A DNA stretch of 64,000 bases, from positions 1-64,000 of the forward strand of contig JAJECI010000010.1 in the NCBI GenBank assembly GCA_022822065.1. Direction: 5' to 3'. The stretch is from Candidatus Dadabacteria bacterium (GTDB lineage Bacteria; Desulfobacterota_D; UBA1144; Nemesobacterales; Nemesobacteraceae). Positions 8,895 to 16,688 of this stretch are shown one piece after another. A model generated the notes under the pieces. It saw only the letters and a list, made by a program, of their open reading frames with translations. It had not been told where the DNA came from and did no database searches. Every line of letters begins with the position of its first letter. Position 1 is the first letter of the stretch. Made by a program: the position numbers and the translations under genes.

Positions 8895-10583
8895 CTAGTC
8901 CATCGCCCTCATCATCATCTCCGTGATCACCCGCGTCGCGCCGCTTACCGCGTCAGGGTCGGTTCTTACGTTAAGCACCGAAGGAAGCCCCGAGGAAAAG
9001 GCCCTTTCAAGACCTGGGGTCAGGTCTTTTATATCCTCTATCTTCTCCCCGTATCCGCCCATCGCTTTTATTATTTCGTGAAAATCGACAAAACCGAGAT
9101 CCACTCCCTGGGTCACCCCCGCGTCAGGGTAGGTTATCTCTATCTGATGCTTGGTCATTCCCCACGCGGAATCGTTGCAGACCACCGCCACAAACGGGAT
9201 AGAGTGCCTCACCGCGGTTTCCATCTCCATGAAATTCATGGCCACCGCCCCGTCTCCGGTCACAAGCGCCACGGACTTTTCGGGAAAGGCAACCTTCGCC
9301 CCCAGCGCGAAAGGCACACCGACACCCATGCACCCAAGCGGACCTCCCTTAAGGTAATGCCCGGGTTTTCTCACTTCGGATGAAAGATCAGTCCACGACT
9401 GGCAGTCCCCCCCGTCAACCGCGATTATTCCCTCTCCCCCGAGGTAGTCAGAAACCGTTTTTGCCACCGCGGCCGGGTGGATTCCCTTCGATCTGGAAAC
9501 GGTACGGCGAAACGCCGCGCGGGAGCGGGACCTCGAGGAGCGGGCATCCTTCATCCAAGAGCTGAAATCGAGGCTCGTCTTGTTTTCCCGTGCGTAGAGA
9601 TTCGCTTTTGCGAGAAAGGAATCAAGGTCGCAGACAACCCCGAGATCGGCCGGGCGGTTCCTCCCGATCTCCTCGGGGTGGATATCCACCTGGACCGTTT
9701 TGGCCTCCGGATTTATGGTTTTTCCGAACCCGGCGTAGATACTGAGCCTTATGCCGAGGAGGATAACGAGATCAGCGTTTGCGCTTATCTCCCTGAATCC
9801 CCCGGGACTTGCAGGGGACGCCGCCCCGAAGCAGCATTTATGACTGTCCGGCAGTATCCCTCTTCCCATGTTAAGAGTGAAAAAAGGCGCTCCGAGCCTT
9901 TCTGCGAATTCCAAAATACTTTGCTCGGCACCCGAGTACCACCCGCCGCTTCCGACAATCACTACAGGCCTTTTCGAGTCGGAAAGCAACCGGAAAAACT
10001 CAGAGATCTTGCGCTCGGGCGGCTCGCAGTCCGTATCGGGAACGGGTGCCCTCGCGGGCGAAATTTCCTTCTCGTCGCAACTCGGATAAAGAACCTCGTA
10101 GGACATTCCAAGGTACGCGGGCCCCGGCCTGGAAGAAATAGCGGCCCCGTAGGCGGCCGAGACGTATTCTTCGAGCCTTTCGACCTCGTAAACCGTCCTC
10201 GCCCACTTCGTAACCGGCCTTACGATCGCTTCCTGGTCTATTTCCTGAAGGGACATCCGGTCGTTCTCCTCGATCCCCGAACGCCCTGAAATCAGTATCA
10301 TGGGAGAATTGGCAAGGTAGGAACCCGATACCCCGGTAAGAGCGTTTGTAAGTCCGGGACCCGCCGTCACAAGGCATATCCCGGGTGTTCTCCTCAGTCT
10401 CCCGTAAGCGTCCGCCGCCATCGCGGCCCCCTGCTCGTGGTGGGTGTCGACAAGCCTTATGCCAAGATCCGTACAGGCCCTGTAAACGGGATTTATGTGT
10501 CCCCCTCCGAGGGTAAATATGTCCCTCACTCCCAAGTCGTAAAGAGCCTTTGAAACCAGATGTCCGCCCTGTTGTCTAGCCAT
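8895..10583 (-). CDS. Thiamine-diphosphate enzyme, acetolactate synthase/2-hydroxyacyl-CoA lyase-like
   Basis: A 562-residue ThDP-dependent lyase or synthase. The N-terminal domain carries the activating Glu50 in HHEQGAA, and the C-terminal domain has GDGAVAMN near 443-450 that binds the Mg-ThDP diphosphate. The middle domain is of the FAD/nucleotide-binding TPP_enzyme_M type. Early segments such as GGGHINPVY and RPVTKWARTV resemble HACL/oxalyl-CoA decarboxylase-like members more than biosynthetic IlvB. No IlvN regulatory subunit is adjacent, so branched-chain synthesis is not supported. The ATG at 10583 is chosen over the one at 10646 because GGGAG lies 7 nt upstream of it. Confidence 0.85.
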   Translation of the reverse strand: MARQQGGHLVSKALYDLGVRDIFTLGGGHINPVYRACTDLGIRLVDTHHEQGAAMAADAYGRLRRTPGICLVTAGPGLTNALTGVSGSYLANSPMILISGRSGIEENDRMSLQEIDQEAIVRPVTKWARTVYEVERLEEYVSAAYGAAISSRPGPAYLGMSYEVLYPSCDEKEISPARAPVPDTDCEPPERKISEFFRLLSDSKRPVVIVGSGGWYSGAEQSILEFAERLGAPFFTLNMGRGILPDSHKCCFGAASPASPGGFREISANADLVILLGIRLSIYAGFGKTINPEAKTVQVDIHPEEIGRNRPADLGVVCDLDSFLAKANLYARENKTSLDFSSWMKDARSSRSRSRAAFRRTVSRSKGIHPAAVAKTVSDYLGGEGIIAVDGGDCQSWTDLSSEVRKPGHYLKGGPLGCMGVGVPFALGAKVAFPEKSVALVTGDGAVAMNFMEMETAVRHSIPFVAVVCNDSAWGMTKHQIEITYPDAGVTQGVDLGFVDFHEIIKAMGGYGEKIEDIKDLTPGLERAFSSGLPSVLNVRTDPDAVSGATRVITEMMMRAMD

Positions 10584-10655
10584 GAACTTTTCTCCCGTAA
10601 TCAAAGAAACCATTATTTTGCGGTAAATACAACCCGGGGAAAACAAAAAAAATCC

Positions 10656-10683
10656 TTGAGTGCCCCCGGATGATGATTAATAT
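10656..10683 (+). promoter_or_regulatory. Possible promoter of the hsp20 gene
   Basis: TTGAGT (10656-10661), a 16-nt spacer, then TAATAT (10678-10683), about 57 nt before the ATG. A sigma32-type promoter was considered but the C-rich -10 element is missing. Confidence 0.3.
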
Positions 10684-10739
10684 GGAACTGCGGAAGGGGA
10701 AACGGGGATAAAAAATTCATTTAAACGGAGGTAAAGACA

Positions 10740-11159
10740 ATGAAATACGCAGTAAATTTATGGGAGCCGGGCAACGTCTTTCGTAACTTCGCAAACGTCT
10801 TTCCCGGGGTTTTTGATTCCGAGGCGCCGGAGGCAGCCCGGAGCCCCAAAGTCGACGTTTTCGACGACGGAGGGAATTTCGTCGTATCAGCCGAACTTCC
10901 CGGGGTAAGCAGGGAGGACTTTGACATAGACGTAAAGGACAACCGGCTTACGATAAAGGGAGAAAAAAAGCTTGAGAACAAGACCGAGAAGGAAGGATAT
11001 CTCAGGGTCGAGAGATCCTACGGGCTGTTTGAGAGAAGTTTCTTCCTTGACGACAACATAGACAAAGAAAACATCCAGGCCGAGTACAAAGACGGCGTCC
11101 TGCGCCTCACCCTGCCGAGAAAGCAGGATGAACCTTCAAAGAAAATAGAGGTAAACTGA
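10740..11159 (+). CDS. Small heat shock protein, Hsp20/alpha-crystallin family
   Basis: An ATP-independent holdase that keeps unfolding proteins soluble. The 139 residues contain a full alpha-crystallin domain (about 36-130) with VDVFDDGGNFVVSAELPG at its start and the A-x-x-x-DGVL-type box (EYKDGVLRLTLPR) near the end. The short C-terminal tail has IEV, an IxI-like anchor. GGAGG lies 7-8 nt before the ATG. It is monocistronic and ends at a bidirectional terminator. Confidence 0.95.
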   Translation: MKYAVNLWEPGNVFRNFANVFPGVFDSEAPEAARSPKVDVFDDGGNFVVSAELPGVSREDFDIDVKDNRLTIKGEKKLENKTEKEGYLRVERSYGLFERSFFLDDNIDKENIQAEYKDGVLRLTLPRKQDEPSKKIEVN

Positions 11160-11160
11160 T

Positions 11161-11196
11161 AAAAAAAGGGGGAACGCCAAGCGACGCTCCCCCTTT
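11161..11196. terminator. Bidirectional terminator between hsp20 and the second Cache gene
   Basis: The 9-bp stem AAAGGGGGA (11165-11173) / TCCCCCTTT (11188-11196) is flanked by A7 on the left. Read on the minus strand it ends in T7, so it is a strong terminator for the gene stopping at 11262 and a weaker one for hsp20. Confidence 0.8.
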
Positions 11197-11261
11197 AATT
11201 GTTTGCGCTAAAACACCTATCCGCTCTGGAGAGATGCCTCAGTCAGAAAACATCCCTAAAA

Positions 11262-12296
11262 CTAAGAATGAATGCCGTTCCGCCTGCCCGTCGCACGGTT
11301 TCCGAACGTTGCGGTAAAAAACAGTGCGGACACTATCAACAGCAGGTTAAGGGCGTTACTCCCAGGCGTACTGTCGCTTCCCGCCGCGATTGCACAACCT
11401 CCGCCGCTGACACTCTCGACGACATCCTCCACTACTTCCTCAACTTCTTCAGGCTCTTCCATGGGTTCTTCCATAGGCTCCTCCATAGGTTCTTCCATGG
11501 GCTCCTCCATGTCCGTAACTATTTCACATCCCGAAAGTGGGGTGCCCGTTTTCGGGTAGATACCGGAACCGAAGATAACACCTGGAGAACCAGCGAGCGC
11601 CGCCGCTCCCAAGTACTCAAAGGGATTCACAACGTAGCTTATTTTCCAAGAGAAACCGGGGGCCATCATTACGTTGGCGTTGGGCTCGTCGTCACCCTCC
11701 ACAGTCGGATCATTCCAGCAATACTCAACCGAGGCGCCAGAAGGAGTCCCTGCAACCGCGTCAGTAATTACCTCAAGGACATCCCTATCCCCCCTGTCAA
11801 TAGCTTGAAGAACCGTACCCTCAACACTTGGATCTGCTCCGTTATAAAGCATCGTTCCGTCATCGTTCATGATGAAAAGATATATGGAACCCGACACCCA
11901 CTCTGGGCCGCTGCCAAACACCTCACGGAAGCGGTGGGTAAAATCGCAACCTTGCTCTACATCCGCCCTAGTCAGACCCACGGTAGGAAAAAGAGCAATA
12001 AGTGGTTTTATCTCCTCTGCCGTAGCGGCTGAAAGATCAGGAATAGAGCTTGCGAAAGGAGCGAGTTTAGTAATTTGGCTAAAATCACAGCCCTTTATAA
12101 TGGTATTTATGTAATACTCATCAATCGCCGCCTCTACGAATGGTTTAAGGTCCGCTTCGGTCTGTACCTCATCGGCGTGTGTAGCGTGCACTGAAGTCGT
12201 AATACCGGAAAAGGCGCCCGCAAACACCAGCATGCACAAAAAAAGACCCGCAAGGGCCGCTGTCTTAAAGACAGTATTTCGCATTAATACTCTCAT
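11262..12296 (-). CDS. Secreted single-Cache protein with Cys-type C-terminal sorting-like tag
   Basis: A 344-residue exported protein. It has a signal peptide (to about residue 38), an alpha-helical start (DEYYINTIIKGCDF) and a Cache core with SGSIYLFIMNDDGTML. EYCWNDP (191-197), WKISYV and GSGIYP (243-248) complete the pattern of sensory single-Cache domains. A linker of five MEEP repeats (263-282) and a Glu/Val stretch leads to GGGC (Cys301), a hydrophobic helix (about 315-330) and an Arg-rich tail. No signalling output domain is present. The tag matches that of the protein at 5270. AAGGAGG 5 nt upstream fixes the ATG at 12296. Function inferred: surface-anchored ligand sensor or binder. 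Confidence 0.75.
   Translation of the reverse strand: MRVLMRNTVFKTAALAGLFLCMLVFAGAFSGITTSVHATHADEVQTEADLKPFVEAAIDEYYINTIIKGCDFSQITKLAPFASSIPDLSAATAEEIKPLIALFPTVGLTRADVEQGCDFTHRFREVFGSGPEWVSGSIYLFIMNDDGTMLYNGADPSVEGTVLQAIDRGDRDVLEVITDAVAGTPSGASVEYCWNDPTVEGDDEPNANVMMAPGFSWKISYVVNPFEYLGAAALAGSPGVIFGSGIYPKTGTPLSGCEIVTDMEEPMEEPMEEPMEEPMEEPEEVEEVVEDVVESVSGGGCAIAAGSDSTPGSNALNLLLIVSALFFTATFGNRATGRRNGIHS
11451..11510 (-). repeat. Five 12-nt in-frame tandem repeats (MEEP)
   Basis: Five copies of a 12-nt unit encode Met-Glu-Glu-Pro, forming an acidic spacer between the Cache domain and the C-terminal tag. Copies differ at third positions (for example ATGGG versus ATAGG on the plus strand). Copy number could vary by slippage. 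Confidence 0.85.
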
Positions 12297-12689
12297 TATA
12301 TCCTCCTTACTGATTGTTCAGTTTAAACCCTAAAGAACCTCGACTCCCGTCGGGGCATTAGTGGCATTTATCTTATAGATTAGAACAAGAAAACAATAAG
12401 GCTGTCAAGCACTTTCAGGGCAAAATCAGGCATAACCCTACTAAGGGCACCATAGCTTGACACGCAAGCCTCCGCGCAACAAAAAGCCTTCCCTATTGAA
12501 CAAGTCATATAATGACCGGGGAACCCGGTGATCTCGACTGTTTTCTTGTCCCGGGATACTTGTCTTCGGGCGATCTGACTTCAGGCCGAACATCCTATCA
12601 GCCACCGCCGGGCGATTAACTCAGGAAGTCGGCGGGGACGGGACGAATCGCTTGTTATGAAGGGAAAACTAAAGTAAATTTCCTTCCGT
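12297..12689. other. 393-bp intergenic region with divergent promoters
   Basis: Contains the promoter of the Cache gene (12379-12408, minus), with a short GC-rich hairpin in its leader near 12340-12357. On the plus strand there is a TATAAT (12508-12513) followed by a perfect hairpin ACCGGG-GAA-CCCGGT (12515-12529), ahead of the MBL-fold gene. No good -35 box accompanies that TATAAT. No ORF seen. Confidence 0.5.
12379..12408 (-). promoter_or_regulatory. Sigma70-like promoter of the second Cache gene
   Basis: On the minus strand TTGACA (12403-12408), an 18-nt spacer and TCTAAT (12379-12384, five of six consensus positions). The leader to the ATG at 12296 is about 75 nt. Confidence 0.6.
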
Positions 12690-13664
12690 ATGCTGGAAAT
12701 CAGTTCTAGCTCTGAAATAAAGCTTTCCGGTACCGATATATACTTCGACTCGAAGCGGGCCGTACCGCTTTCTTTTATTTCAAGCGCGAACTTCAACAAG
12801 CTGCCCCGAAGCGAAAAAATCATAGCTACTCCCGAAACGATAAAGCTTCTGGGGAAAAAAATTAAAGGCTCGGCGGTTCTTTCTTCCCCTTACGGAAAAC
12901 CTTTCACTCTGGGCAGCTACTCGATTGAGCTTATCCCATCGGGACAGATGCTCGGGGCGGCGCAGGTGGTCGTCGAAAAAGACGGAAAGAGAATCGTTTA
13001 CGCGGGTGGCTTCAAGCTCAAGAATACCGCCACGGCAGGCTACGCAGAACTCAGGAGATGCGACACGCTGGTCGTAAACTGCGCCTACGGAGCGCCGAAG
13101 TTCATTTTCCCCCCGCCCGAAGTAGTAATGGAATCCATATTCGAATTCATAAACAGGACACTGTTTGAGGACAACGTGCCGGTAATCCTGGTAAACCCCA
13201 TGGGAAAAGCGCAGGACCTTATACTTTTCCTCGGGGAAAGAGAAATAGAGATGAGCCTTCATCCAGCGATGGTTAAGACTCTAAGGCTCTATGAGGAACT
13301 CGGGGTGAGGATTCCTCCCTACGGAGGAATAAAAAGAAAGCATTTCAAAAACAAGGTCCTGATAGCCCCTCTTTCCTACAGGGACTCCGCGGTCGTCGAG
13401 AACCTTAAAAGAAAGAAAGTTGCGGTGATAAGCGGCCGCTCAATGGAAAACGGAACGTTTATTAGATCGGCTCTACGGGCCGAGGTGGCGTTTCCCTTGA
13501 GCAACCACTTCGGATACGACGAGATTTCGGAGTATCTCGGCGTTTCAAGACCCGGGAACGTGATCATAAGGGGAAACTTCGGCGATAGCTTCACGGAAGG
13601 ACTTGAGAAGGACGGGTGGAACATAACGGCGTTTAAAAAGCCGCGCCAGCTGGAACTTTTCTGA
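12690..13664 (+). CDS. Metallo-beta-lactamase-fold exonuclease homologue lacking metal ligands (pseudoenzyme)
   Basis: The 324 residues align by eye with the CPSF-like MBL exonuclease family (the 'ligase-associated exonuclease/mRNA 3'-end processing factor' group) throughout. The metal site is gone. Where the family has SHAHxDH this protein has SSANFNK (31-37). PAGH is PSGQ (Gln86), YTGD is YAGG (Gly107) and the ESTYG-type motif is NCAYG (130-134). Only the late SDH-type His survives, as SNH (271-273). VNPMGKAQDL keeps the family's helicase-like-side motif. The ORF is intact and conserved between motifs, so it is not a decaying gene; a structural or regulatory role is inferred. It ends 7 nt before yjbQ. 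A stop codon lies just upstream in frame, so 12690 is the first usable start, although no clear Shine-Dalgarno is present. Confidence 0.75.
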   Translation: MLEISSSSEIKLSGTDIYFDSKRAVPLSFISSANFNKLPRSEKIIATPETIKLLGKKIKGSAVLSSPYGKPFTLGSYSIELIPSGQMLGAAQVVVEKDGKRIVYAGGFKLKNTATAGYAELRRCDTLVVNCAYGAPKFIFPPPEVVMESIFEFINRTLFEDNVPVILVNPMGKAQDLILFLGEREIEMSLHPAMVKTLRLYEELGVRIPPYGGIKRKHFKNKVLIAPLSYRDSAVVENLKRKKVAVISGRSMENGTFIRSALRAEVAFPLSNHFGYDEISEYLGVSRPGNVIIRGNFGDSFTEGLEKDGWNITAFKKPRQLELF

Positions 13665-13671
13665 GGACAAA

Positions 13672-14091
13672 ATGCCGGTTGAAACGAAATCATTCACTAT
13701 AAGCACCCAAGGCGACTGCGACATACTGGACATAACTCCTCACGTGAGCCGAGAGCTTTCCAAGGCGGAACTGTCTTCGGGAACGGCCACGGTCTTTGTC
13801 GCCGGCTCGACCTGCGCGGTCACAACCATAGAGTACGAAAGCGGGGTGCTCTCCGACCTGAAAGACGCGTTTGAAAGAATGGCGCCAGAGGCCATGCACT
13901 ACGCGCACAACGCCAGATGGGGCGACGGAAACGGTCACTCGCACGTAAGGGCGTCTGTGCTCGGACCCTCGCTTACGGTTCCGTTCTCAGAGAGCGGTCC
14001 GCTGCTCGGTACCTGGCAGCAGATAGTGCTCGTTGACTTCGATAACCGCCCCAGAACGAGAAAGGTAATCGTCCAGATTATCGGAGAATGA
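13672..14091 (+). CDS. yjbQ: YjbQ family protein (secondary thiamine-phosphate synthase / UPF0047)
   Basis: A 139-residue protein of the UPF0047/YjbQ family. E. coli YjbQ has weak thiamine-phosphate synthase activity, and the true role is unsettled. Family signatures are GSTCAVTTIEYE (about 42-53), HNARWGDGNGHSHVRAS and LGTWQQIVLVDFDNRPR. GAGG lies a few nt before the ATG. The gene begins 7 nt after the MBL-fold gene and is surely co-transcribed with it, which makes the two plausible partners. Confidence 0.9.
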   Translation: MPVETKSFTISTQGDCDILDITPHVSRELSKAELSSGTATVFVAGSTCAVTTIEYESGVLSDLKDAFERMAPEAMHYAHNARWGDGNGHSHVRASVLGPSLTVPFSESGPLLGTWQQIVLVDFDNRPRTRKVIVQIIGE

Positions 14092-14098
14092 CTGCGCC

Positions 14099-14758
14099 TC
14101 AGACGAACTTGACCGAAAAATGCGTGGGCTTGTACCTTACGTTAAGGTTAACGATAAGGGGCGTGAGCGACTCTATCATCGAGGAGACCTCGAGCGGACC
14201 CGCGTCAAGCACCCTGAGGTTCTTCATTTCCTCGGTAAGGTTCTTGACCACCTCTTTAGCTCCCTCGTCATCACCGCATATTACCACGTCGTAATCAAGG
14301 TCCTCGTCTATGTTGGCAAGTTCCTTCGCGGGAAGATTGTGATAGGCGGACACCAGCCTCGCCGTCTCGGGAAGCGCATCCTTTATCTCAAGAGCAGAAG
14401 AACCCTGGGCCGGAGGGTCAAAAAGGAAAGTCTTGCCTTCCCTTTTCATCGAGACCACAGGAGTTACGACTATCTGATCCGTGATGCTGTCGCCGCATCC
14501 CCCTACGGTGGCCGCCGCGTACTCGGGCGGAATGCTTATTATTATTATCTCGGAAGCCGCCGCGGCATCCGCGTTCGCCATGCCGTGTATGTTCGATTCG
14601 ATTCCAAGCCCCTCGAGCGTTTCCGCGTGACCCGCCGCTATGCCGAGCGCTTTCTCCTCGCTTCTGGAGCCTATGTATATCTCATGTCCGGCTCTTGACC
14701 ACCGCAGTACCAGACCTTCCGCTATGTCTCCCGTTCCACCCAGAAGTGATATTTTCAT
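14099..14758 (-). CDS. npdG: NADPH-dependent F420 reductase family protein
   Basis: A 219-residue Rossmann protein. It has GGTGDIAEG (about 7-15), the NADP-selective GSRSEEKA loop and the family's PPEYAAATV region, as in NpdG, which swaps hydride between NADPH and coenzyme F420. The C-terminal part is the small mixed domain seen in F420-dependent NADP oxidoreductases. No F420 biosynthesis or F420-using gene is in the window, so the physiological cofactor is unproven. A Shine-Dalgarno AAGGAG lies about 10 nt upstream. It is convergent with yjbQ (7 nt apart). Confidence 0.85.
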   Translation of the reverse strand: MKISLLGGTGDIAEGLVLRWSRAGHEIYIGSRSEEKALGIAAGHAETLEGLGIESNIHGMANADAAAASEIIIISIPPEYAAATVGGCGDSITDQIVVTPVVSMKREGKTFLFDPPAQGSSALEIKDALPETARLVSAYHNLPAKELANIDEDLDYDVVICGDDEGAKEVVKNLTEEMKNLRVLDAGPLEVSSMIESLTPLIVNLNVRYKPTHFSVKFV

Positions 14759-14873
14759 CCTTTAACGTCTCCTTGCATCAAAATTTTTACAGAACTTCTA
14801 TCGTATATGCCTGCGGAGCGTTTTTCAAGCATAAACAAGACCTTGTCAGGAAAAGAGAAGAGGTCTCAATCTA

Positions 14874-15173
14874 TCACAAGCCGGCCGCCATCTGGAAAAG
14901 AGAGTTGACGACGGCGCGCTTTATGAAGACTATCAGAAGCAGGACCACTATGGGGCTAAGGTCTAGCGAGCCCCCGATGGGAGGAATATATCTTCTGGCA
15001 AAACCCAGAACCGGTTCCGTTGCCGAGTAAAGAAACCTCACTATAGGGTTGTACGGGTCGGGGTTCACCCACGAAAGTATCGCCCGTCCCACTATGAGCC
15101 ATATGTAAACGCTAAGAAGTATGTCCACCACCTCGGCGATGGCCCTTAAGAAGTTGCCTCCTAATATTTCCAT
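14874..15173 (-). CDS. YggT family integral membrane protein
   Basis: A 99-residue inner-membrane protein with two hydrophobic segments (about 8-32 and 65-90) flanking SWVNPDPYNPIVRFLY and EPVLGFARRYIPP, the hallmarks of YggT. YggT proteins are linked to osmotic tolerance and cell-envelope organisation; the exact activity is not known. It starts 2 nt after proC ends, with GGAGAGG as ribosome-binding site, as last gene of maf-yggS-proC-yggT. Confidence 0.92.
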   Translation of the reverse strand: MEILGGNFLRAIAEVVDILLSVYIWLIVGRAILSWVNPDPYNPIVRFLYSATEPVLGFARRYIPPIGGSLDLSPIVVLLLIVFIKRAVVNSLFQMAAGL

Positions 15174-15174
15174 G

Positions 15175-16002
15175 TCAGTCCTCCTCTCCTGAAAGTTCCG
15201 CGGAACGTCTGGCCGCGGACTCGATAGCGGATATCACGGCGGCCCGGAAACCGCCCCGCTCAAGCGAGTGAATCCCGCTTGCCGTGGTTCCCCCGGGCGA
15301 TGTGACCATGTCCTTTATCTCGGCGGGATGCCCGGCGCCTTCCTGAATCATTCTCGAGGTGCCGAGAACGGTCTGCGCGGCAAGGTCCGTTGCAAGTTTC
15401 CTTGAAAGCCCCATTTTAACCGCACCGTCGCAAAGCGCCTCGATGAAAATCGACACAAACGCCGGACCGCTTCCGGAAAGGGCCGTAACAGCGTCCATGA
15501 GGCCTTCACTCTCAATCCGAAAGGCTTTCCCCAGGGAGCCCAGGATTTCGAGAACCAGATCTTCTTCCTCACCTGAGAACCCTTCCCCGAAATAAACGCA
15601 GGATGCCCCCTCAAGCACGAGACTCGGGGTGTTGGGCATAACCCGCGCAAGCTTTATCTCCCTTCCGATAAGCTTTTTTATGAAAGAGTACCCTACCCCT
15701 GCGGCGATCGACACGTAGAGCTTGTCTTTGGTAGCGACGTTTTTCACTTCCCTGCAGACCTCGGGGATTACCTGGGGCTTTACGGAAAAAATGACTATAT
15801 CGGACTTTTTTACCGCTTCCCTGTTATCTGAGGTGGTCGCGACTCCGTACTGCGAGGACAGGTAAGAGAGTCTCTCGGGGTCTACGTCTGAGAGCGTTAC
15901 GTCCCTTTTCTTAAAGCTTCCAGAGGCGAGAAGTCCCCTTACCATCGCCTCGGCCATGTTCCCCGCTCCTATGAATGCCGTTTTTTTCATTTTCAAACTC
16001 AC
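15175..16002 (-). CDS. proC: Pyrroline-5-carboxylate reductase
   Basis: The last step of proline synthesis: reduces 1-pyrroline-5-carboxylate with NAD(P)H. The N-terminal GAGNMAEAM nucleotide-binding loop, the family motif VMPNTPSLVLEGA and the C-terminal dimer region with DMVTSPGGTTASGIHSLE are all present. Length about 275 matches. The GTG start at 16002 overlaps the yggS stop by GTGA and has GAGG 5 nt upstream. The ATG at 15990 (MKKTAFIGAG) is an alternative. Confidence 0.97.
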   Translation of the reverse strand: MSLKMKKTAFIGAGNMAEAMVRGLLASGSFKKRDVTLSDVDPERLSYLSSQYGVATTSDNREAVKKSDIVIFSVKPQVIPEVCREVKNVATKDKLYVSIAAGVGYSFIKKLIGREIKLARVMPNTPSLVLEGASCVYFGEGFSGEEEDLVLEILGSLGKAFRIESEGLMDAVTALSGSGPAFVSIFIEALCDGAVKMGLSRKLATDLAAQTVLGTSRMIQEGAGHPAEIKDMVTSPGGTTASGIHSLERGGFRAAVISAIESAARRSAELSGEED

Positions 16003-16688
16003 TCGGGCCTCGGACCGAAAAGCGCCGAACCGACCCTGAGAATCGTGGCTCCTTCTTCGATCGCCACCTCGAAATCATTGCTCATACCCATTGAGAGCTC
16101 CCGTATTCCGGGAAACTCCCCCGACACCTTGTCCCTCAGCTCCCTGAGTCCCGAGAACCATGGCCTGCTCATCTCGGGATCCTCGAAGTAAGGGGGCATA
16201 ATCATGAGTCCCTCAAGCGAAACGTTCCGGAATCCGGACGCGCTTTCGAGAAACCCCCGAAGATCGCTCCCCCTGATCCCGTTCTTGCTGTCCTCCCCGC
16301 CGTTTATCTCAACAAGCGCCCGGACGCGGGTTCCGGCGGATGCGGCCCTCTTATCAAGCTCCGCCACAAGGGCCATGTTGTCAACCGCGTGCACAAGTTC
16401 CGCCTTGCCCACAACGTATTTCACCTTGTTTCTCTGCAGGGCCCCGATGAAATGCCAGCGAAGCGTGCCGGCGGCACCGCTTCCGGCCTCCCTCTGCTTG
16501 TCGCGAAGCTCCTGGGCGTAATTCTCGCCGAAATCCCGAAGCCCGAGCCGGTTGGCCTCCAGAATCACCGTCAAGGGGAACTTCTTCGAGACCGCTACCA
16601 GCCGCACATCCTCCCGGTTCCTCCCGCTTCTTCGGCACGCCTCTGCGATTCTCCGTTCTACTTCGTCTATGTTATCCTTCAAGCTCAT
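15999..16688 (-). CDS. YggS family pyridoxal phosphate homeostasis protein
   Basis: A PLP-binding protein of the alanine-racemase N-terminal fold that buffers PLP; no enzyme activity is established. The 229 residues include PLP lysine Lys35 in VAVSK, GENYAQEL, WHFIGALQRNK and the closing SMGMSNDFEVAIEEGAT and RVGSALFG phosphate-binding region. It overlaps maf by 4 nt and proC by 4 nt. The yggS-proC-yggT order is common in many bacteria. Confidence 0.95.
   Translation of the reverse strand: MSLKDNIDEVERRIAEACRRSGRNREDVRLVAVSKKFPLTVILEANRLGLRDFGENYAQELRDKQREAGSGAAGTLRWHFIGALQRNKVKYVVGKAELVHAVDNMALVAELDKRAASAGTRVRALVEINGGEDSKNGIRGSDLRGFLESASGFRNVSLEGLMIMPPYFEDPEMSRPWFSGLRELRDKVSGEFPGIRELSMGMSNDFEVAIEEGATILRVGSALFGPRPE

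Noticed and set aside
10656-10700. Sigma32 heat-shock promoter before hsp20
   Set aside because: CTTGAG is present but the CCCCAT-type -10 element is missing at the right distance.
11451-11510. Short regular repeats as a possible CRISPR-like array
   Set aside because: The units are 12 nt, contiguous and in frame inside a coding region; there are no spacers.
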